Below, piece after piece: positions 59,918 through 64,000 of a stretch of DNA of 64,000 nt (position 1 is the stretch's first letter; each line of letters starts with the position of its first letter). The position numbers and the translations under genes were made by a program. Origin of the DNA: JADYZU01 sp964540965 (GTDB lineage: Bacteria; Pseudomonadota; Alphaproteobacteria; Rhodobacterales; Rhodobacteraceae). The notes beneath the pieces are model-generated. The model was not told the DNA's origin. It searched no databases and saw nothing but the letters and a program-made list of their open reading frames with translations. The stretch is from contig CAZIOT010000003.1 of assembly GCA_964540965.1 (NCBI GenBank), forward strand, positions 186,001 to 250,000, read 5' to 3'.

Positions 59918-60564
59918 GATGGTGCCTTTCCTCTGAGGAACTCGATCAGCCGCTGCCACCAGCTGGGGATGGTTGCGGGTTGGATGGGCGACGGCGCCCG
60001 CCCGCTTGCAGGGCGCAGCAAGGCCAGCGCTTCTGTCTCGGTGAGGCGCCGGATCGGTCGTGAAAAATCGACCCGTCCGTTGCGATCGACGGCCCAGACG
60101 GGGATCGTGCCGGCCGGATAGCTGCCCTTGGCGAAGAGATCGCGTTCGGCCTCGCGGCGGGACCGGATGGCTGCGGGCTTGAGCCAGCCCATGAAGCCTC
60201 GAGCCGCCGCCGCGCGATTGCCAGCGTTCAGGTGGCGCGTCAGCGCGGCCTTCGCGATGCCGCCGGTGTTGTAGTGAAAGCTGACCAGCGCATCGAACTC
60301 ATGGGGCGCGAGCGGCACCTTCACGGCGCGTAGCACCTCGGTCTCGTAAGCGGCAAGGTCGGTGCGGAGAAGCCGGAACGCCTCGCGGACCCCGGCATCA
60401 AGATCGGCGGGCATGCCGCGGGGCATCTGGGCCGGATCGGGCGGTCCCGCGGCAGCGGTGTGGCCGATGCCGAAGGTCCAGATGCCCTTCACATCGCGAT
60501 AGGGTCCGGGCACGACGCCTTCGTGCCGGATCAGGGCCAGGAGGCCCCAGTCTGTCATCTGCAT
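59914..60564 (-). CDS. Phage endolysin, GH24 lysozyme type
   Basis: A 216-residue lysozyme-like protein. The catalytic Glu lies in LIRHEG (about residue 15), followed by the family GIWTFGIGHTA motif and the SFHYNTGG segment. The last ~60 residues are Pro-rich with a Trp-rich end (SWWQRLIEFLRG). There is no signal peptide, so release needs a holin, which fits the small membrane genes on both sides. It overlaps the 69-residue membrane gene. Confidence 0.88.
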   Translation of the reverse strand: MQMTDWGLLALIRHEGVVPGPYRDVKGIWTFGIGHTAAAGPPDPAQMPRGMPADLDAGVREAFRLLRTDLAAYETEVLRAVKVPLAPHEFDALVSFHYNTGGIAKAALTRHLNAGNRAAAARGFMGWLKPAAIRSRREAERDLFAKGSYPAGTIPVWAVDRNGRVDFSRPIRRLTETEALALLRPASGRAPSPIQPATIPSWWQRLIEFLRGKAPS

Positions 60565-60568
60565 GGGA

Positions 60569-60703
60569 TCACCCGAAAAGCGAGAGAATGAAGATCAGCG
60601 TGGCGATGGCGAGGCCTGTCCCCACGCGGTGGCGGAAGGCGTGCCGCGGATCAGTGGCGTCGCAGCGAAGGGCGCGCATGAGGCGGACAAGCTCATTCCT
60701 CAT
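60569..60703 (-). CDS. Very small phage membrane protein (44 aa)
   Basis: A 44-residue frame from ATG 60703 to TGA 60569, beginning MRNELVRLMRALRCDATDP with one hydrophobic C-terminal segment (GLAIATLIFILSLFG). Its start overlaps the holin-like gene by 11 bases and its stop is 4 bases before the lysozyme start, so it fits the coupled chain without gaps. A lysis accessory or spanin-like role is inferred from place only. Confidence 0.55.
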   Translation of the reverse strand: MRNELVRLMRALRCDATDPRHAFRHRVGTGLAIATLIFILSLFG

Positions 60704-61043
60704 CGGCCCCTCCCTTCGTGCCCCGCAGACGCGCGAGCACCACTTCGATGAGGGCGGCCCCGAAGACCCCGACGAGGTAGGCGGCCGAGCCCGCTGCGCC
60801 CCCGGCCGGGATAGCTTGCGGCGGCAGGACGAGCCATGTGGTGATAAACGCCATGGACAGGCTGCCCATGCCCGCTGCGATCAGACCGCCAATGAGGATG
60901 TGCCGCAGGGCATCGCGCAGCCGCATCCGCGTTGTCAGCGCATTGGTCGCGCCGCCCAGGGCACCCCAGGCGGCAAGGATCGCCGCCGTGGATGTGGCGA
61001 GTTCCCTGAGCGCCGCCGCCAGAAATCCGGTCTCGTCGTTCAT
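60693..61043 (-). CDS. Holin-like phage membrane protein (116 aa)
   Basis: A 116-residue protein with three hydrophobic segments (about 18-36, 48-68 and 78-105, GGAAGSAAYLVGVFGAALIE) and a charged C-terminus (RLRGTKGGADEE). Short, multi-segment and upstream of an endolysin, it is the best holin candidate in the cassette. It overlaps the DUF2460 gene by four bases (ATGA). Confidence 0.65.
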   Translation of the reverse strand: MNDETGFLAAALRELATSTAAILAAWGALGGATNALTTRMRLRDALRHILIGGLIAAGMGSLSMAFITTWLVLPPQAIPAGGAAGSAAYLVGVFGAALIEVVLARLRGTKGGADEE

Positions 61044-61666
61044 GTGCGGAGTTCCACGAGGGGGATGGAGGTGATCGAGCCGAGGCGCTCGAGATCGAGG
61101 GTCACGTCGAGCATGTCGGTGTCGAAGCGGACGGGGACGTCGAATTCGAAGCCTGCGGTGACGGCGACGCCAGCAGCGGGGGCCGTAGCAAAGGTGACGA
61201 GGCCAGTCGCAGTGGAAACTGACCAACCAGACGCTTGCGGCGTGCCATTCACGGCGATGGTGACGGCCCCGGCGACAGGCTTGGTGATGGCCCGCGTCCA
61301 GGACTGCGCGCCGGAGGTATAGCGCTTGATGAGCTGGAACTGCGTCGTCGTTCCGTTGCCGGTGCCAATGGGCTGGTCGGTCGGCCCCGGCGTTTGGGAC
61401 GGGACACAGGACTTGAAGTCGGCCCAATCCTTGAAACGAAAGCCGTGGAGGCGGCCATTGCGGGCCTCGAAGAAGGCGACGACGGCAGCCAGATCGTCAG
61501 CACGGCGGATGCCATAGGCGACGTCGTAGCGGCGGCGCGAGTTGGCCCAGCTCGCGTTGCGCTCCTCGGCCCCGCTTGCCAGTTCGACGATCTGGGTGCG
61601 GCGCTCTGGGCCACCCCGCGCGCCCCGACTGATGTTGTCCGGAAACCGGACTTCGTGAAATGCCAT
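61040..61666 (-). CDS. DUF2460 tail protein (GTA g12 type)
   Basis: A 208-residue DUF2460/TIGR02217 family protein, the distal tail component of GTA-type siphophages. It has FHEVRFPDNISRGARGGPER at the start, RRRYDVAYGIRRADDL, and GRLHGFRFKDWADFKS. It starts 9 bases after the tape-measure stop. Ends overlapping the holin-like gene rather than the DUF2163 gene as in GTA. Confidence 0.92.
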   Translation of the reverse strand: MAFHEVRFPDNISRGARGGPERRTQIVELASGAEERNASWANSRRRYDVAYGIRRADDLAAVVAFFEARNGRLHGFRFKDWADFKSCVPSQTPGPTDQPIGTGNGTTTQFQLIKRYTSGAQSWTRAITKPVAGAVTIAVNGTPQASGWSVSTATGLVTFATAPAAGVAVTAGFEFDVPVRFDTDMLDVTLDLERLGSITSIPLVELRT

Positions 61667-61675
61667 GGCGGATCC

Positions 61676-64000
61676 TCACATGCCGCGTCGGCCCATCGAC
61701 ACAGCGCGGGCGATGTCGCTGGCCACTTGCGACCGGGATTGGCGGAAGCTCTCGGCATCCCGCGCGTTGATCGTGACATTGACGGTGGAGGCCCCCGCCT
61801 GGCCGTAACCTGCGGCTTCGCGCCGTGACAGAACCCGTTCCCCGCGCTGCAGGATCGCGGGCACCTCGTCGGGCCGAAGCCCCGCCCAGCCGCCACTGTG
61901 CATGCGCGGCGCACCCGCAAAGGCCAGCGCCGGGACCATGCGCCCGGGACCGGGAGCGCCGACCACACCGCCCGCATGCAGGATGTTCGCGAAAATTCCA
62001 CCCGCGCCACCCAGCGCGCCGGAAAGGGCATTCGCGATGGGGCCGAGGATGAAGCGCCGGGCGGCGAGCTTGGCGAGATCGGCGATCAGCGAGGTGACCA
62101 GGTCGCGGAAGTCGAGCTTGCCGGTCTTCACGAAGTCACCGATCGCGTTCTCCGCCGAGGTGAAGGCGCCCACCAGAACGTTGCCGATGTCCCCGCCGAT
62201 CTCACGCGCCTTGGCGGCGTAATCGGCGAGCGCTGCGGTGACGGCCTGCCAGCCGTTCAGCGCGATGTCCGCGCCCTCGGCTGCGGCCGCCCCGGCATCA
62301 CGCGCAGCGCCGCCTGCGCCATCGGCGGCGGCAGCGGCGTCGTTCAGACCGGTGGTCAAGGCATCGGCCGAAGCGGCGGCATCGGCGAGTGCGGTCTCCG
62401 CCTCGGTCCCCGTGGCATTCACCGCATCCTTCAGCGCCTGCCAACTGGCCAGCGGCCGACCGGCAGCATCGGCCAACATGCCTGCGGCCTCACGATAGCC
62501 GTCGGCTCGCGCGCGAGCATCGTCGGCCATGGTGCCGAGACCGAGGTCGGGCGGTTCCAGGTAGGTATGAGCGAGTGCGGCCGAAAAGGCATCCGCGGCG
62601 GCGGCACCGGCTGCGGTCGCCGCGCCCTCGAACGGATTGCCGATGCGGCCAAGTTCAACAGGGTCCAGCGTGCCGATCCGGACACCGCCTTCACCCGTCG
62701 CCCATTCCGGCAGCAGTTCCAAGGCTGCGTTCAGGGTCTCGATGAAGCTGTTGATGCGCGTGACGACGCCGTTCAGCATCGCCTCGACGCCCGAGATCAG
62801 CCCGTTCGCCGCCTGGAACGCGAAATCCCCGATGGCACCGGGCAGACTGCCCCAGATCGCGACGGCCGCATCATAGGCCCCCTGGAAGATCGCAGCCGTC
62901 CGGTCGCCGAAGCTGACCACGCCCGCGATGGCGCCCTCAAGGGCAGAGAGACTGGCCGCCTTCAGCCCCTCCCATCCACCGGCCATTTTGGCAAAGGCCG
63001 CGTCCAGCGACAGGCCGATGCGTGACCAGACCTCGCGAGCAAAATCGCCGAGGAGCCGAAACGCCTCGCCCACTCCACCGACCCGGGTGACCAGCTGCGA
63101 GAACTGATAGACCAGCTCGCCCGCGCCGACGATCAGCGCACCGATGCCGGTACGGATCAACGCGCCGCGCAGGAAGACCAAGGCGGTGGCGAGGCCGCGA
63201 ACCGACAGCGCCGCCACGGCGAGCCCCGCGACCCAGCGGCCGGCCATCACGGCGGCAAACGTTGCAGCATAGGACGCCAACCGCCCAAGGTTGCCGATAA
63301 GTCCGTCGATGGCCGAGCGCAGGATCCCGCCTTCGGAGGCGAGGGCGACGAAAGCATTGGCCAGCGCTTCGATGGTCGGAGCCACTGCGACGGCGATGCG
63401 GTTCCGAAGGCCATCGAAGACCAGAGATACCGTGCCCAGCGCCAGCTGCGTGCGGCGCAGGGCTTCGAGGGCATCGCCATCTAGAACCGCCCCGAGATCG
63501 GATGCCTGATCCCCAAGCCGGGCCATCTCGGCCCCGCCATTGCGCAGCAGCGGCAGCAGACGCGTGGCGTCCGAGGCCATGGCCTCGAGATAGAAGGTCA
63601 TTTCCTGCTGGCTGAGACCGGCGCGTTCCAGCGTATCGACGTAGAGCTGCAGCGCCTCCGGCCCCGACAGACGCGCGAACTGGTCGGCGGTAACGCCCAC
63701 TCGCGGGGCGACGTTCTCGAAGAAGTCGGCCATCGGCCCGCCGCCGGTTTGGAGGAAGTCGCCGACCCGGTCGTTCACGTCCTTAAGGATATCGGCCAGC
63801 TTCTCCTGCTCGATCCCGACCGTCCGCGCCCCTGCAGACCAGCGCTGCAGGGCCTCCGGCGTCGCATTGGCGACCTGCGCGAATTGCCGGATCTGGGCGG
63901 CACTTTCGGCCGTGGAGCGGACGATCAGTCCAAGGGAGGCCGTGGCGGCGGCAGCGGCGGCCCCGAGGGCGATGCCCGCACGACGAGCGAAACTGGCCAG
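61676..64000 (-). CDS. Phage tail tape-measure protein, C-terminal part (cut by window edge)
   Basis: At least 774 residues, open at the right edge of the window. The visible part starts in an alanine-rich segment with a hydrophobic stretch, then IRQFAQVANATPEALQRWSA, long helical and hydrophobic repeats, and an Ala/Asp-rich coiled region (about nt 62150-62600). It ends with the GTA-type C-terminus (NARDAESFRQSRSQVASDI, MGRRGM). It sets tail length and helps pass DNA. Next gene downstream is DUF2460, as in GTA clusters. Confidence 0.88.
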   Translation of the reverse strand: MASFARRAGIALGAAAAAATASLGLIVRSTAESAAQIRQFAQVANATPEALQRWSAGARTVGIEQEKLADILKDVNDRVGDFLQTGGGPMADFFENVAPRVGVTADQFARLSGPEALQLYVDTLERAGLSQQEMTFYLEAMASDATRLLPLLRNGGAEMARLGDQASDLGAVLDGDALEALRRTQLALGTVSLVFDGLRNRIAVAVAPTIEALANAFVALASEGGILRSAIDGLIGNLGRLASYAATFAAVMAGRWVAGLAVAALSVRGLATALVFLRGALIRTGIGALIVGAGELVYQFSQLVTRVGGVGEAFRLLGDFAREVWSRIGLSLDAAFAKMAGGWEGLKAASLSALEGAIAGVVSFGDRTAAIFQGAYDAAVAIWGSLPGAIGDFAFQAANGLISGVEAMLNGVVTRINSFIETLNAALELLPEWATGEGGVRIGTLDPVELGRIGNPFEGAATAAGAAAADAFSAALAHTYLEPPDLGLGTMADDARARADGYREAAGMLADAAGRPLASWQALKDAVNATGTEAETALADAAASADALTTGLNDAAAAADGAGGAARDAGAAAAEGADIALNGWQAVTAALADYAAKAREIGGDIGNVLVGAFTSAENAIGDFVKTGKLDFRDLVTSLIADLAKLAARRFILGPIANALSGALGGAGGIFANILHAGGVVGAPGPGRMVPALAFAGAPRMHSGGWAGLRPDEVPAILQRGERVLSRREAAGYGQAGASTVNVTINARDAESFRQSRSQVASDIARAVSMGRRGM

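Noticed and set aside
50258..64000. A genuine gene transfer agent cluster
   Set aside because: Lysis genes are inside the tail module, the tail-tip protein has a large insert and a DUF2793 fibre is attached; these fit a related prophage better. The capsid part is outside the window, so this stays provisional.

Overview
The window is a high-GC alphaproteobacterial chromosome segment, most likely Rhodobacterales (Paracoccaceae/Rhodobacteraceae). The evidence is the gene content: a luxR-luxI pair preceded by a small conserved ORF, a TIGR02186 protein next to a TauE-like permease, a GTA-type phage tail module, a DCC-family protein, and CtrA-like TTAA-N7-TTAAC motifs. A run of 10 Ns at 57852-57861 shows that this is a scaffolded draft assembly.

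Positions 1-36475 look like ordinary core chromosome. In order they hold: the end of a TRAP transporter operon; coaBC; the comM/yifB ATPase; an esterase; gshB, a YraN protein and rsmI; a penicillin-binding-protein activator; glnD and murJ; a rhomboid homologue that has lost both catalytic residues; trpS; a VOC enzyme; a stress-signalling cluster (Ser/Thr kinase-USP fusion, metallophosphoesterase, free universal stress protein, CPBP protease); a NifU-like protein; tsaB-rimI; a complete BMP-type nucleoside-like ABC importer operon with a small secreted protein inside it; a TauE-like exporter plus TIGR02186 protein; a complete LuxR/LuxI quorum-sensing pair; a RecD-like helicase and an SDR; two tandemly duplicated small secreted proteins; an acyl-CoA synthetase; and an MsbA-like ABC exporter.

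Between the exporter and tRNA-Ser(GGA) (37030-37119) lies an eight-copy degenerate 48-bp tandem repeat. The 3' end of the tRNA is a plausible edge of a genomic island. Positions 37120-40500 hold small phage-like or unknown genes, including an array of five to six treble-clef-like zinc ribbons split between two reading frames. No integrase is visible.

Positions 40704-50209 are a metal-homeostasis and cell-envelope cargo block: a YnfA-family protein, a MerR-type regulator and its operator, a Zn/Cd/Pb P-type ATPase, a methyltransferase-like membrane protein, lspA, dsbB- and dsbA-like genes, mntR/mntH with an operator, then sco-pcuC-sco-DUF411, which look like copper trafficking genes.

Positions 50258-64000 (all on the minus strand) are the tail end of a siphophage-type prophage. 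In transcription order from the right edge, its genes match the gene transfer agent order g11-g15: tape measure, DUF2460, DUF2163, NlpC/P60, tail-tip megatron, then a DUF2793 fibre. Two features depart from a GTA. A four-gene lysis cassette sits between the DUF2460 and DUF2163 genes, and the tail-tip protein carries a roughly 720-residue insertion inside its TIM-barrel domain. The metal cargo is therefore flanked on both sides by phage-type genes.
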